Source of the DNA: JASJHI01 sp965371355
Lineage (GTDB): Bacteria > Actinomycetota > Acidimicrobiia > Acidimicrobiales > Ilumatobacteraceae
DNA length: 49,188 bases
Direction: 5' to 3'
Assembly: GCA_965371355.1 (NCBI GenBank)
Contig: CBDUYD010000003.1
Coordinates: 1-49,188 of the forward strand
Part shown: positions 32,837 through 40,974 of the stretch, one piece after another
How the letters are laid out: each line of letters starts with the position of its first letter
Numbering within the stretch: the stretch's first letter is position 1
Made by a program: the position numbers and the translations under genes
Notes under the pieces: generated by a model
What the model was told of the DNA's origin: nothing
Databases searched by the model: none
The model's input: only the letters and a program-made list of their open reading frames with translations

Positions 32837-32915
32837 CTCGTCGCCTCCGCCGGTGCGAGAGGTCGGGTCATCGAGTTCACCCTGCGGTCGATCGGGTCGC
32901 GCATCGGTGCTCCCA

Positions 32916-33836
32916 TCAGTACGCGTGCCGGATGCGCTTGACGACGCGGTCGCCGATCGTGTTCAGGGTGAGCGTGATGAGAAAGAGAATGAGGCCGACG
33001 AAGTACAGGACCTCGAAGGATGCCCCACCGACGTCCTGGTCGGTCCCCCCGGCGGCATTGGTCATCGCCGCCGTCATCGTCAGCCCCGGATCGAGCGGGC
33101 TGTACCCGGAGAACGGGCCCGAGCCGTCGAAGCCGCCCGCCATCGTGGCCACCATCGTCTCGCCGATGGCACGGGATGTCGCGATGACGAACGCCGCGAC
33201 GAGGCCCGAGATCGCAGCGGGGAGCACGACCCTGGTCACGGTCGTCACCTTGCGCGCCCCCATGCCGTAGCTGGCCTCGCGGAGGCTGTTGGGCACCGAG
33301 CGGATCGCGTCCTCGCTCACCGACGCCATGATCGGGATCACCAGGATCCCGATCCCGAGACCAGCGGCCAGCATGTTGCGCTCGTTGCTCGGATCGAACA
33401 GCGGCGACACGATCTCGGGCGCGATGTATCGCAGCACGAAGAAGCCGACGATCACCGACGGGATCCCGGCGAGGACTTCGACGATCGGCTTCACGACCCG
33501 GCGGACCCCGGGGCGCGCGTACTCCGAGAGGTAGATCGCCGTGCCGAGGCCGAACGGCACGGCGACGAGCATCGCCACCGAACCCATCACGATGGAACCG
33601 ACGATGATCGTCCGGAGGTCGAATCTCTCGCGGCGTGGAAACCAGCCGGTGTCGGAGAGCTTCGAGAGGTCCCAGTCGATCTCGCTGAGGAAGTTCAGCG
33701 CGCCGCGGGCGAGCACGAACACGATCAGCAGCGTGATCGTCACCGACACCACCGCCGCGCTCTGGAAGACGTACCGCATCGTCCGCTCACGTCGTCGCTG
33801 TCGCCGGTTGCCCTTCAGATCGGCGACGGTCAGCAT
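32916..33836 (-). CDS. pstC: phosphate ABC transporter permease PstC
   Basis: The 306-residue permease has about six membrane helices, the EAA-type loop EDAIRSVPNSLREASYGMGARKV and the GIPSVIVGFFVLRYIAPEI segment typical of PstC. The start ATG at 33836 precedes a basic stretch, RRQRRRERTMRYVF, which places the N-terminus in the cytosol; a shorter start 18 codons later is possible. It is 49 bases after pstS and faces the same direction. Confidence 0.93.
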   Translation of the reverse strand: MLTVADLKGNRRQRRRERTMRYVFQSAAVVSVTITLLIVFVLARGALNFLSEIDWDLSKLSDTGWFPRRERFDLRTIIVGSIVMGSVAMLVAVPFGLGTAIYLSEYARPGVRRVVKPIVEVLAGIPSVIVGFFVLRYIAPEIVSPLFDPSNERNMLAAGLGIGILVIPIMASVSEDAIRSVPNSLREASYGMGARKVTTVTRVVLPAAISGLVAAFVIATSRAIGETMVATMAGGFDGSGPFSGYSPLDPGLTMTAAMTNAAGGTDQDVGGASFEVLYFVGLILFLITLTLNTIGDRVVKRIRHAY

Positions 33837-33885
33837 CGGGTTCCCCGTTCCGTGCGCCCGATGTGCGCGACGCTCCGGGGTCGGC

Positions 33886-34974
33886 TCAACGGGAGGCCCA
33901 CGTCTCCCTGCTCGCGGCGATCCGCCCGGATGGGAGGTCGACGTAGCCGGCCTCGGAGACGGTCGCCAGTCCGGCGTCGGAAAGGTAGATGTCGACGTAC
34001 GACGCGACCGCCGGGTTCTCGGCCGCCGCGGCGGTGTTGACGTAGATGTACAGGCTCCTCGAGAAGGGGTAGGTGCCGTCGGCGATCGTCTCCGTCGACG
34101 GCAGCACACAACCGTCGCCCGCATCGATCGCGATCGCCTTCAGCGAGTCGGTGTTGCTCGCGTAGAACGAGTACCCGACCCATCCGAGGCTCGTGTCGCT
34201 CCCGGCGATGCCCTCGATGATGAAGTTGTCGTTTGCGCTCGAGCTGTAGTCGGCGCGGGTGAACACGCTGTCCTCGCCGACGCGCTCCTCCGCGAGGTCC
34301 TCGATGGCGAACTCGACGAACGTGTCGTAGGTGCCCGATTCCTCGCCGGGTCCGAACACGTCGAGCGGTGCGTCGGGGAACGGACCGGACGCGCCGACCT
34401 CGGCACCCAACTCGGACGCGTCCGACCAGCTACCGAAGCCCTCGGACTCCGGGCCGAGCAGCGCGTAGAGCGACGCGACGTCGAGGCACTCGACGTCGCC
34501 GTTGTTCGGGTTCGTCAGTACGGACAGGCCGTCGATCGCGATCTCGAGCTCGACGTACTCGATCCCGTTCGCCGCGCACTCCTCCGCCTCGGAGTCCTTG
34601 ATCGGCCGCGACGCGTCGGAGACGTCGGACTCTCCGGTGCAGAATTTCTTGAATCCGTCACCGGTGCCCGGTCCTTCGACCGTCGCCTTCAGTTCGCCGC
34701 CGGACCGTTCGAGCGCGAGTTCACCGACTCGGATGGAGATCGGCTCGACCGTCGAGGATCCCGAGACGAAGATCGAGCCGGCGGCCACCTCCCCGTTGCC
34801 GGACGGGTCGTCACCGGACACGCCGCCGGCCGCGTCCCCCTCCGTCGAGGCGACGGTGTCGCCGGTTGCCGAGGTTTCGCCGCTGCCGGTCTCGTCACCG
34901 TCGTCCCCGCCGCATGCTGCGGCGACGAGGGTGAGGGCGAATCCGCCCGCGAGGATGCGATGTCCAATGTTCAC
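33886..34974 (-). CDS. pstS: phosphate-binding lipoprotein PstS
   Basis: The 362-residue substrate-binding lipoprotein has a signal with lipobox LVAAAC (Cys21) and an Asp/Gly/Ser-rich linker to about residue 65. The phosphate-binding regions are visible: SIFVSGSSTVEPIS, DVSDASRPI, and PGEESGTYDTF. It captures phosphate at the outer face of the membrane and hands it to PstC-PstA. The GTG start has only a weak ribosome site. A PHO-box array (35065-35126) and a TATCGT -10 upstream indicate induction under phosphate starvation, with a leader of roughly 65-70 bases. Confidence 0.93.
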   Translation of the reverse strand: MNIGHRILAGGFALTLVAAACGGDDGDETGSGETSATGDTVASTEGDAAGGVSGDDPSGNGEVAAGSIFVSGSSTVEPISIRVGELALERSGGELKATVEGPGTGDGFKKFCTGESDVSDASRPIKDSEAEECAANGIEYVELEIAIDGLSVLTNPNNGDVECLDVASLYALLGPESEGFGSWSDASELGAEVGASGPFPDAPLDVFGPGEESGTYDTFVEFAIEDLAEERVGEDSVFTRADYSSSANDNFIIEGIAGSDTSLGWVGYSFYASNTDSLKAIAIDAGDGCVLPSTETIADGTYPFSRSLYIYVNTAAAAENPAVASYVDIYLSDAGLATVSEAGYVDLPSGRIAASRETWASR

Positions 34975-35049
34975 GCTGTCGTTCGTCCTGTCGTTTCGGA
35001 GGGTCTGGTGGACATGCGATGCATGCCGGCGCGAAGGGCGCCGGGCGGC

Positions 35050-35055
35050 ACGATA
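35050..35055 (-). promoter_or_regulatory. -10 box TATCGT of the pst operon
   Basis: On the minus strand TATCGT lies 9 bases downstream of the last PHO unit. The -35 position falls within the PHO array, as expected for an activator-dependent promoter. Confidence 0.5.
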
Positions 35056-35064
35056 GGAGCCGCA

Positions 35065-35126
35065 GGTGAACCGCCGGGCCGACCGAGGTGAACTACGGGT
35101 GAACCGTTTCCGACGACCGGGTGAAC
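35065..35126 (-). promoter_or_regulatory. PHO box array (RegX3/PhoP binding direct repeats) upstream of pstS
   Basis: On the minus strand GTTCACC occurs four times; plus-strand GGTGAAC begins at 35065, 35087, 35098 and 35120. The spacings 22, 11 and 22 are all multiples of 11. Actinobacterial PHO boxes are direct repeats of 11-base units with a GTTCACC core, so this is a strong candidate site for RegX3. Confidence 0.8.
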
Positions 35127-35181
35127 CCTCTCCGGCGGCGGTGAGCGCGAGGCGTGGCGACCCCGAGCGACGAGGTGGCGG

Positions 35182-37266
35182 TCAGAGGTGCTCGACGTGC
35201 TGCTGCTCGACGGTCCAGCGGTACATGCGCTCCTGCGCATGCGGTAGGAACTCGTCGCGCGGGCCGATGCGGCGCCACGTGTTGTCGGGATCCAGCTCCC
35301 ACGCGACGATGTCGTCGGCGAGCGAGAAGTCGAACATCTGGTCGAGCCAGGCGCGGTGGCGCGGCACCTCGACCGGGGTGAGCAGCTCGACGCGCCGGTC
35401 GAGGTTGCGCGGCATCAGGTCGGCCGAGCCCATCAGGTGCACGGCATCGGCCGTCGCACCCTCGATGCGCTCACCGTCGACGACGTTGCCGTGGGCGAAC
35501 CGGTAGACGCGGCTGTGTTCGAGATACCGGCCGAGGATGCTGCGGACCCGGATGTTCTCCGACAATCCGGGGACGCCGGCGCGCAGGCAGCAGATGCCGC
35601 GCACGAGGAGGTCGATCCTCGTCCCCTCCGCACTCGCCGCGTACAACGCCTCGACCATCCCGGCGTCGGCGATCGAGTTGCACTTGAAGACGAGGTGCCC
35701 GTCGGCGCCGAAGGTCGATTCGTGTTCGATCAGCTCGACCAGCTGGCGGCGGAGGTCGCGGGGCGCGACCAGCAGCGTGCGGTACGCCTCGGAACGGCTG
35801 TATCCGGTGAGATGGTTGAACAGTTGTGCCGCGTCGGCGCCGACCGCGACGTCGCAGGTGAGGATCCCGAGATCCTCGTAGATGCGCGCGGTCTTGGAGT
35901 TGTAGTTGCCCGTGCCGATGTGCACGTACCGGCGCAGCCGATCGTGGTCGTCGCGCACCACGAGCACGATCTTCGAGTGCGTCTTCAGACCGACCATCCC
36001 GTACACGACGTGTACGCCGGCGCGTTCGAGGTGTTTGGCCCACTGCACATTCGTCGCCTCGTCGAATCGGGCCTTGAGCTCGACCAGTACCGCCACCTGC
36101 ACGCCTCGCTCGGCGGCCCGTATCAGACTGCGGATGATCGCGCTGTCGCCACCGGCCCGGTAGAGCGTCATCTTGATCGACTGCACCCGCGGGTCGTCGG
36201 CCGCCTGGGCGAGGAACTCCTCGACGCTGGTGGAGAAGCTCTCGTAGGGGTGATGGACCATCATCGGCCGCCGTCGCACGACGTCGAAGATGTTGACGCC
36301 ACCATCATCGGCGACGGCGAGACGACCTGGCGTGACCGGTGGCCAGGCCTCGTCCTTCAGGTCGGGCCGGTCGAGCGCGAGGAGCTGCCACAGGCAACTG
36401 AGATCGATCGGTGCACGGTGGAACGTGACGTCGCGCATGTCGAGGTCGAGCTCACGGGTGAGCAGCTCGAGCATCTCGACACCGATGTCGTGGGAGACCT
36501 CGAGCCGGACGGCGCTGTTGAACCGGCTGCGGCGGAGTTCCATCTCGACGGCCTCGAGGAGGTCGTCGGCCTCCTCCTCCTCGAGCGTGAGGTCGGCGTT
36601 GCGACTGACCCGGAACGGCGCCCACTCCTCGACCACCATCCCGACGAAGAGCTGATCGAGTCGCGCCGCGATCAACTGCTCGACGGGGAGGAAGCGGCCC
36701 GGGCCCGCCTCGAGCAGCCTGGGAAACACATCGGGCACCTTGACCCTGGCGAACTTGCGGTCGGCCGTATCGGGATCGGCGACGTTGACCGCGAGCGAGA
36801 GCGCGAGGTTGGAGATGTAGGGGAATGGGTGGCCGGGATCGACGGCGAGCGGTGTGAGAACGGGCAGGATGCGTTCGTCGAAGTAGCCGTCGAGCAGCTG
36901 GCGTTCGACGTCGTCGACCTGGTCGTAGTCGATGATCTCGATGCCGACCGCGCGGAGATCGGGCACGAGCTGCTTGGTGTAGGTGGCATCGATGCGATCG
37001 ACGAGGCCGGGGACCCACTCGCCGATCGCGGCGAGTTGCTGCGCCGGCGTCCGGCCGTCGGGTGTGGGGCGGTCGATGCCCGCGAGCACCTGATCCTTCA
37101 GCGCCGCGACTCGAACCTGGAAGAACTCGTCGAGGTTGGTGGAGGCAATCGCGCAGAACTTGGCCCGTTCGAGTACCGGGATACCCGGCTCGGAGGCGAG
37201 GTCGAGCACGCGCTCGTCGAACGCCAGCCAACTCAATTCCCTGTTGATGAATCGTTCGTCTGTCAT
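35182..37266 (-). CDS. ppk: polyphosphate kinase 1
   Basis: The 694-residue enzyme makes polyphosphate from ATP and can run in reverse. The N domain starts FINRELSWLAFDERVL, and NLDEFFQVRVA follows. The phosphorylated catalytic His is His430 (LKTHSKIVLV), equivalent to E. coli His435. The second conserved His lies in VYRFAHGNV. The length matches the family (about 690-740). The ATG at 37266 has AGGGGG about 6 bases upstream. It sits 40 bases after the 88-residue gene, and its stop lies close to the PHO array, so storage and uptake genes are adjacent but on separate promoters. Confidence 0.95.
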   Translation of the reverse strand: MTDERFINRELSWLAFDERVLDLASEPGIPVLERAKFCAIASTNLDEFFQVRVAALKDQVLAGIDRPTPDGRTPAQQLAAIGEWVPGLVDRIDATYTKQLVPDLRAVGIEIIDYDQVDDVERQLLDGYFDERILPVLTPLAVDPGHPFPYISNLALSLAVNVADPDTADRKFARVKVPDVFPRLLEAGPGRFLPVEQLIAARLDQLFVGMVVEEWAPFRVSRNADLTLEEEEADDLLEAVEMELRRSRFNSAVRLEVSHDIGVEMLELLTRELDLDMRDVTFHRAPIDLSCLWQLLALDRPDLKDEAWPPVTPGRLAVADDGGVNIFDVVRRRPMMVHHPYESFSTSVEEFLAQAADDPRVQSIKMTLYRAGGDSAIIRSLIRAAERGVQVAVLVELKARFDEATNVQWAKHLERAGVHVVYGMVGLKTHSKIVLVVRDDHDRLRRYVHIGTGNYNSKTARIYEDLGILTCDVAVGADAAQLFNHLTGYSRSEAYRTLLVAPRDLRRQLVELIEHESTFGADGHLVFKCNSIADAGMVEALYAASAEGTRIDLLVRGICCLRAGVPGLSENIRVRSILGRYLEHSRVYRFAHGNVVDGERIEGATADAVHLMGSADLMPRNLDRRVELLTPVEVPRHRAWLDQMFDFSLADDIVAWELDPDNTWRRIGPRDEFLPHAQERMYRWTVEQQHVEHL

Positions 37267-37306
37267 CGCAACCCCCTCGAGCGATCGCTGCTGCGCTCCG
37301 GCGGCA

Positions 37307-37573
37307 TCAGGCTGATTGGTCGGCGTACCCGAGATCCCACTCGATTGAGATGTTCTCGCGTTCGGCGTCGCGCACGACCCGCTCGCGGTTGCGGCGGAAC
37401 TGAGGATCGTCGCGGGGCAGCAACACGAGGCGGGCGAGCACGCGGGCCCGGAACTCGTCGAGCACCTGCCGATCGCCCCAGTCGCCGTAGACCTCCCAGT
37501 GCGGTGACACCGGACCGAGATAGGCGATCCGGGCATGTGCCCGTGGCTCTTGGTACTCGGCGTCATCGCTCAT
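37307..37573 (-). CDS. 88-residue conserved-looking hypothetical protein upstream of ppk
   Basis: The protein reads MSDDAEYQEPRAHARIAYLG and then alternates strand- and helix-like segments, with HWEVYGDWGD and VLLPRDDPQFRRNRERVVRDAE. No signal peptide, membrane segment or metal motif is visible, and I do not recognise the family. A good leaderless promoter and the short distance to ppk suggest that it is a genuine gene co-transcribed with ppk. A role in polyphosphate metabolism is inference from context only. Confidence 0.65.
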   Translation of the reverse strand: MSDDAEYQEPRAHARIAYLGPVSPHWEVYGDWGDRQVLDEFRARVLARLVLLPRDDPQFRRNRERVVRDAERENISIEWDLGYADQSA

Positions 37574-37580
37574 CTCGCGG

Positions 37581-37586
37581 AGTGTA
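37581..37586 (-). promoter_or_regulatory. -10 box TACACT, leaderless promoter of the 88-aa gene and ppk
   Basis: On the minus strand TACACT ends 7 bases before the ATG at 37573. No GTTCACC unit is near it. Confidence 0.55.
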
Positions 37587-37643
37587 CCCGCGCCGCACGT
37601 CCGGTCGGCGGGCCCGAAGTACCGGATCGAGGTGCGGCGGGCC

Positions 37644-37672
37644 TTGACGAAATATTACGGACAGGTTACGAT
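37644..37672 (+). promoter_or_regulatory. promoter TTGACG-17-TACGAT of the first whiB gene
   Basis: TTGACG (37644-37649) and TACGAT (37667-37672) have an ideal 17-base spacer in an AT-richer patch. Transcription should begin near 37679, leaving a leader of about 130 bases before the ATG at 37813. TTGACGAAA occurs again at 37729-37737. The 239-base gap between genes holds nothing else that I can identify. Confidence 0.6.
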
Positions 37673-37812
37673 CATGTCTCAATAGTACGACGGTCGGCGT
37701 GACCGTCGGCGGGTGAAACGGCGGATCGTTGACGAAACGTCCGAGAAAGTGGGAACCAATGTGGTCGCGACAGCGTCAAGATGGCAGTACCCCCGCACGA
37801 GAGGCCGATGTC

Positions 37813-38151
37813 ATGAGCAGACGAGCGAAGCGCACAACGACCCCCGCCCCGGCTCCCGAACGCCCGGTCGAACTCTCGATCGCACCCCCTGATCCCGACT
37901 CGCTCACCGCGTGGATGTCCGAGGGGAACTGCCGGCTCCACCCGCCTGCGACCTTTTTCCCGAGCGACGGCGTCGGCGTCGACCGCGCCCGCAAGATCTG
38001 CAAGGGCTGTCCGGTCGGCGAGCGGTGCCTCGACTACGCGCTGGAGAACCGCATCGAGCACGGCGTGTGGGGCGGTTGCAGCGAGCGTGAGCGGCGGCGG
38101 ATCTTGAAGCGTCGCCGCGACGAGATCGAACTCTCGCTCAGCACGAACTGA
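37813..38151 (+). CDS. WhiB-family iron-sulfur regulator
   Basis: The 112-residue protein has the four cluster cysteines Cys40, Cys63, Cys66 and Cys72 (C-x22-C-x2-C-x5-C), followed by GVWGGCSERERRRI, the WhiB turn, and a basic RKRR-type C-terminus that binds DNA. WhiB proteins carry a 4Fe-4S cluster sensitive to oxygen or NO and act with sigma factor region 4. The N-terminus has a Pro/Ala-rich stretch. The start at 37813 has GAGAGG upstream; an ATG at 37759 is an alternative. The long leader sets it apart from the leaderless genes around it. Confidence 0.88.
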   Translation: MSRRAKRTTTPAPAPERPVELSIAPPDPDSLTAWMSEGNCRLHPPATFFPSDGVGVDRARKICKGCPVGERCLDYALENRIEHGVWGGCSERERRRILKRRRDEIELSLSTN

Positions 38152-38178
38152 GCGACGGCGGCCGGCGGCTCTGCGAAT

Positions 38179-38379
38179 TCAGTCGGCCGTCTTGCTGTCT
38201 TCGACGGCGTCGTCCTTGGAGTCGTCACCCGAAGATGCCTCGTCGAGGCCATCCTTGAATTCTTTCTGAGCCTTGCCGAGGTTCTTCGCGAGCTTCGGAA
38301 TCTGGGAGCCGCCGAAGAGTACGAGGACGATGACGAGAAGGATGATCCCCTCCGGACCGCCGAGCGTGAAGCCGATCAT
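38179..38379 (-). CDS. tatA: twin-arginine translocase subunit TatA/E
   Basis: The 66-residue protein has the N-terminal membrane helix GPEGIILLVIVLVLFG, the FG hinge, and the amphipathic helix SQIPKLAKNLGKAQKEFKD, then an acidic tail (SSGDDSKDDAVEDS). TatA oligomers form the pore for folded proteins. tatB and tatC are not in the window. It is convergent with the first whiB gene. Confidence 0.9.
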   Translation of the reverse strand: MIGFTLGGPEGIILLVIVLVLFGGSQIPKLAKNLGKAQKEFKDGLDEASSGDDSKDDAVEDSKTAD

Positions 38380-38386
38380 GCGATAC

Positions 38387-38392
38387 ACGCTA
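38387..38392 (-). promoter_or_regulatory. -10 box TAGCGT, leaderless promoter of tatA
   Basis: On the minus strand TAGCGT ends 7 bases before the ATG at 38379. It lies just past the end of the second whiB gene. Confidence 0.55.
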
Positions 38393-38398
38393 CATGGT

Positions 38399-38698
38399 TC
38401 AGGCGCCGACCGTGCTGCGGGCCACCTGCGCACGCTGGCGGCGGATGCGCCGCCGCTCACGCTCGGAGAGCCCTCCCCAGATGCCGAACTTCTCGCCGTT
38501 CTGGAGTGCGAACTCCAGGCAGTCGTAGCGGACCTCGCAGCCGCGGCAGACCTCCTTGGCTTCGCGGGTGGATGCCCCGCGTTCGGGAAAGAAGAGGTCG
38601 GGATCGACACCGAGGCAGTTGGCGTGATCGTGCCAGTCCTCCTCGGGTTCGACCGGGATCGCACTTACGGTGATGCTGGATGTGGTGATGAACTGCAT
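38399..38698 (-). CDS. WhiB-family regulator, WhiB2/WhmD-like
   Basis: The 99-residue protein has Cys28, Cys51, Cys54 and Cys60, then FGIWGGLSERERRRIRRQR. The segment DPDLFFPERGASTREAKEVCRGCEVRYDCLEFAL closely resembles WhiB2/WhmD, which controls septation genes in mycobacteria and sporulation in Streptomyces (WhiB). The exact subgroup is inferred from memory of the motifs. A GGAGG ribosome site lies about 9 bases before the ATG. The 197-base upstream gap contains a perfect palindrome, ACAACGTTGT, at 38805-38814. Confidence 0.88.
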   Translation of the reverse strand: MQFITTSSITVSAIPVEPEEDWHDHANCLGVDPDLFFPERGASTREAKEVCRGCEVRYDCLEFALQNGEKFGIWGGLSERERRRIRRQRAQVARSTVGA

Positions 38699-38804
38699 GG
38701 TGTTGGACCTCCTGCCAGGTCCGCTGGTGACGTCTCGGGCGCCTTTTTCTGAAGTTGCCGAGTGGTGGGCGGAATCGGGCCCCCAAATGCTTGACCCCGC
38801 CTCG

Positions 38805-38814
38805 ACAACGTTGT
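38805..38814. promoter_or_regulatory. 10-base palindrome upstream of the WhiB2-like gene
   Basis: ACAACGTTGT is a perfect palindrome 107 bases upstream of the start, in an otherwise unremarkable gap. An operator role is speculative. Confidence 0.25.
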
Positions 38815-38895
38815 AACTACATCGCTGTCATTCAAGCACGTCGGTCCCCCGGTCCGCAAGGGGACATGCTGGAACTTCGCGCGGAGCGTGTGAAT

Positions 38896-40908
38896 TCAGC
38901 CGGCTCTGCGCGCGTTGCGCGCGAGCGTGCGCTTGCCTTCGATGAAATCGACGAGCACGTAGTCGCCGAGCGACTCCGGCGTCGTGAAGAAGGCCCGGCC
39001 CCGATTGATCTCGGTCATCTTCTCGATGAACGCCCGCAGCGATCCGTCGGCACCCAGCCCGAACGTGTTGATCCGGATCTGTTCCTTCGTGCAGCGCACG
39101 ACCTCGCGCAGTGTCGCCTCGACCGTCTCGCGCACCGGCGGATAGTTGAAGAACGGGTACCCGTCGGGGGTGATGTGGGCGGTCGGCTCGCCGTCGGTGA
39201 TCATGATGATCTGCTTGGTGCCCGACTCGCGGGCCAACAACTGCCGGGCCAGCGTGAAGCCGTGATGCATGTTCGTGCCGTACACGAAGTCCCACGACAC
39301 CTCGGGCAGCTGCGCCGCGGTGAGGATCCGCGCCGTTTCGGAGAATCCGACGATTCCCATGTAGTCGCGTGGGAACTGCGACGTGATCAGGCTGTGCAAC
39401 GCCATCGCCACCTTCTTGGCCGGCAAGAAGTTGTCGCGCATCGGCATCGAGAGCGAGAGGTCGAGCATCAGCACGGTCGAGGAGCGCGTGAAGTGCTCGG
39501 TGCGCTCGATCTCGAAGTCGTCTGGTTCGAGGTGAACCGGGGTGCCACCACCCTGACGTCGCAGCGCATTGCGGATCGTGCGGTTGAGGTCGAGCTGGAA
39601 CGGATCACCGTACTCGTAGGGCTTCGTGTCGTATGTGCGCTCGTGCCCCTGGCCCGTCCAGCTCGTCTCGTGTTGGCCGATCTTGTCCTTCGCCAGCTTC
39701 GAGAACAGGTCGCGCAGCGCGTTCGAGCCGATCTTGCGTAGCCCCTTCGGCGTCAGTTCGAGACGGCCCTCCTTCTGCTCGATGAGGCCGGCCTGCTCGA
39801 GCATCTCGGTCAGTTCGGCGAGCCGCTCGAGTGAGCGCGCCGCGTCGTCGCCCATCAGATCGCGCACCTTGTCCATGTCGGCCTCGGCGAGCGCGCCGGG
39901 GTTCGAGGCGTTGCGCAGCAGGTTCTCGAGCTGGTCGAGATCGCCGAGTTCCTGCATCGCCTGCATCGCCTGCGCGAACCCCATCGGGTCCTGTCCCTCG
40001 AAGTCGTAGCTCTGCTCCCAGTTCATCTGCGGGAACATCTGCTGGAGGTTGCCCGACAGCTGCTGGAGCTGCCACTGCAGGTCCATGTCGTCGAGCAACT
40101 GGTCGGAGAGCTGCTGCAGTTGCGCCCGCTGCTCGGGGGTCATCGAGTTGAGCATCGCCTGCATCGCGGCCATCCGGCGGGCCATCTGCTCGAGCAGCTC
40201 CTCGACGCTCTCGGGATTCTCGGGGAAGAAGTCGCCGAACTCCTCCATGAACTGCTCGAAGCCGGGGTCGTCGCCGCGTTGGTGCTTCTCGAGCATCTCG
40301 TTGAGCGCCGCCATCATGTCCTTCATCCGCTCGATGTCCTGGGGCGTCATGTTCTGCATCGCGCCGCCCATCTGGTCGACCATCTGCTGCGCCAACTGCT
40401 CGCGCAGGCGGTCGATCAGCTGGTCGAAGCGCTGCTTCGCCTCGCTCGACTCGAAGTGGTACGCGTCGAGCTCGCGCACCTTCCCCGCCAGGTCGTCGGG
40501 CATCAGATCGAGGCGCATGTTGCGCTCGTCGGCAGCGGCCTGCGCATTCTCGGCGCGGCGTTCATCGCCCGAGTTGAACGCGTCGCGCAGCGAGTTGTCG
40601 ATCGCGTGTCGTTCCTCGTCGATGATGTCGTCGAGTTCAGCCTTGATCTCGTCGTAGACGCCCCCGAGATCATGACGGTCGAGACGTTGCTGGCGCTGCT
40701 CGCGCAGCTGCTCGAGCAACTCCCGCAGTCCTTGGAGACGTTCGCCGTCGCTGTCCCGCAGGCCGTCCTGCATCATCCTGCGCAGAGCGGCGTTGACGTC
40801 ACCGTGGTAGAGCAACTCATCGGTCAACTCGTCGAACGCGGCGTCGGCGTCGAACTCGAACCCTGTCTGGGTGCCGTCCCAGCGGGAGTACGTGAAACGC
40901 GCTGCCAT
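38896..40908 (-). CDS. VWA-domain protein paired with a MoxR-type ATPase
   Basis: The 670-residue protein has a long helical Gln/Met/Leu-rich region (about 60-340), full of repeated MQ- and LLEQ-type heptads, then a C-terminal von Willebrand A domain (about 460-650). The metal-ion adhesion site is visible as MLDLSLSM (D-x-S-x-S), with a later Thr/Asp pair in ITDGEPTAHI. VWA proteins of this kind work with MoxR AAA+ ATPases as chaperones that insert metals or remodel protein complexes, as in the CoxD/CoxE and magnesium chelatase I/D pairs. The client is unknown. It has its own leaderless promoter despite following its ATPase by only 66 bases. Confidence 0.82.
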   Translation of the reverse strand: MAARFTYSRWDGTQTGFEFDADAAFDELTDELLYHGDVNAALRRMMQDGLRDSDGERLQGLRELLEQLREQRQQRLDRHDLGGVYDEIKAELDDIIDEERHAIDNSLRDAFNSGDERRAENAQAAADERNMRLDLMPDDLAGKVRELDAYHFESSEAKQRFDQLIDRLREQLAQQMVDQMGGAMQNMTPQDIERMKDMMAALNEMLEKHQRGDDPGFEQFMEEFGDFFPENPESVEELLEQMARRMAAMQAMLNSMTPEQRAQLQQLSDQLLDDMDLQWQLQQLSGNLQQMFPQMNWEQSYDFEGQDPMGFAQAMQAMQELGDLDQLENLLRNASNPGALAEADMDKVRDLMGDDAARSLERLAELTEMLEQAGLIEQKEGRLELTPKGLRKIGSNALRDLFSKLAKDKIGQHETSWTGQGHERTYDTKPYEYGDPFQLDLNRTIRNALRRQGGGTPVHLEPDDFEIERTEHFTRSSTVLMLDLSLSMPMRDNFLPAKKVAMALHSLITSQFPRDYMGIVGFSETARILTAAQLPEVSWDFVYGTNMHHGFTLARQLLARESGTKQIIMITDGEPTAHITPDGYPFFNYPPVRETVEATLREVVRCTKEQIRINTFGLGADGSLRAFIEKMTEINRGRAFFTTPESLGDYVLVDFIEGKRTLARNARRAG

Positions 40909-40914
40909 GTCCGG

Positions 40915-40920
40915 ACGCTA
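40915..40920 (-). promoter_or_regulatory. -10 box TAGCGT, leaderless promoter of the VWA gene
   Basis: On the minus strand TAGCGT ends 6 bases before the ATG at 40908. Confidence 0.55.
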
Positions 40921-40974
40921 CCGTCCCGACTCGTCCAGGCCGGATCGTTCGGACCAATCGGCCACGTTCACCAC

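Noticed and set aside
35356..37647. A 763-residue open frame opposite ppk
   Set aside because: It is the antisense shadow of ppk with random-looking composition and no promoter.
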